Origin: Euptelea pleiosperma
Lineage: Eukaryota > Streptophyta > Magnoliopsida > Ranunculales > Eupteleaceae
Length of the DNA stretch: 64,000 bases
Direction of reading: 5' to 3'
NCBI GenBank assembly: GCA_035048495.1
Contig: CM068553.1
Coordinates: 10,843,259 to 10,907,258, forward strand
A model generated the notes under the pieces. It was not told the origin of the DNA. It worked only from the letters and a program-made list of their open reading frames with translations, and did not search any database. The translations under genes were made by a program, and so were the position numbers. This document shows positions 63,803-64,000 of the stretch, in pieces (the stretch's first letter is position 1; each line of letters opens with the position of its first letter).

Positions 63803-63955
63803 ATAGATTTATTAAAATAAGAAAGAGAACATGTTTTTATTCATAGAGAAATTAAGAATTGATGAGGGATTTAAGGAGAGATTTATTAAAATAAGAAAGA
63901 GAACACGTCTTTATTGGTAGGGAAATTAAGAATTGATGAGAGATTTAAGGAGAGG
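63803..63955. repeat. two-copy tandem repeat, about 75-bp unit
   Basis: GATTTATTAAAATAAGAAAG ... AAATTAAGAATTGATGAG(G/A) ... ATTTAAGGAGAG occurs twice in succession with a few differences. Confidence 0.75.
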
Positions 63956-64000
63956 TATAGTTATGAGAATGAATAGATAGAGGAGAGATAAAGTTGAGTG

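Overview
This is plant nuclear DNA. Evidence is AT-rich sequence, multi-exon genes with GT-AG introns, an intronless EXORDIUM-like gene, and dense LTR, LINE, SINE, MITE and Helitron relics. The very long, transposon-filled introns and the mix of short dispersed repeats fit a large-genome woody angiosperm, perhaps an early-diverging lineage such as a magnoliid, but that placement is a guess. No bacterial-type operon, CRISPR array, prophage or intact tRNA/rRNA gene is visible.

Three protein-coding genes are supported. (1) Bases 425-7270, minus strand: the first eight exons of RAD51C, a RecA-family recombination protein; its last exons lie beyond the left edge. (2) Bases 21997-23046, plus strand: a complete single-exon secreted EXORDIUM-like (PHI-1 family) protein. 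(3) Bases 25127-53728, minus strand: a complete 13-exon, 479-codon GCP1/OSGEPL1-type gene (organellar Kae1/TsaD/Qri7 family, tRNA t6A37 synthesis). Only about 5% of its 28.6 kb is coding. All exon joins keep frame, and the residue order follows the known family from the transit-peptide region to the C-terminus.

The GCP1 introns hold most of the mobile DNA. Intron 6 (about 7.0 kb) holds a LINE split by a 2342-bp solo LTR with a perfect 5-bp target duplication, and a small TTA-flanked MITE. Intron 5 (about 8.1 kb) holds a decayed Copia element with both LTRs, followed directly by a second, 5'-truncated Copia copy and its LTR. Intron 4 (about 7.1 kb) holds a duplicated intronic block, then LINE sequence whose RT/zinc-finger half precedes its ORF1/endonuclease half, then an RTE-type LINE tail. 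The large elements lie antisense to GCP1.

The rest is mainly gene-poor and repetitive. Bases 7.4-21.9 kb hold LINE debris, palindrome-dense repeats ending near AAACCATG, a hAT-like MITE containing a piece of organellar 23S rRNA, a tRNA-derived SINE with target duplications, and a TAA-flanked PIF/Harbinger-type MITE. Bases 53.8-64 kb (upstream of GCP1) hold several copies of a fold-back element, an element with about 163-bp inverted ends, three tandem copies of a 440-bp unit, more palindrome-dense repeats, simple repeats, and a non-autonomous Helitron at 62713-63686. Fold-back copies lie just upstream of both the RAD51C and GCP1 start codons. The three genes show no functional link; their neighbourhood is ordinary plant synteny.
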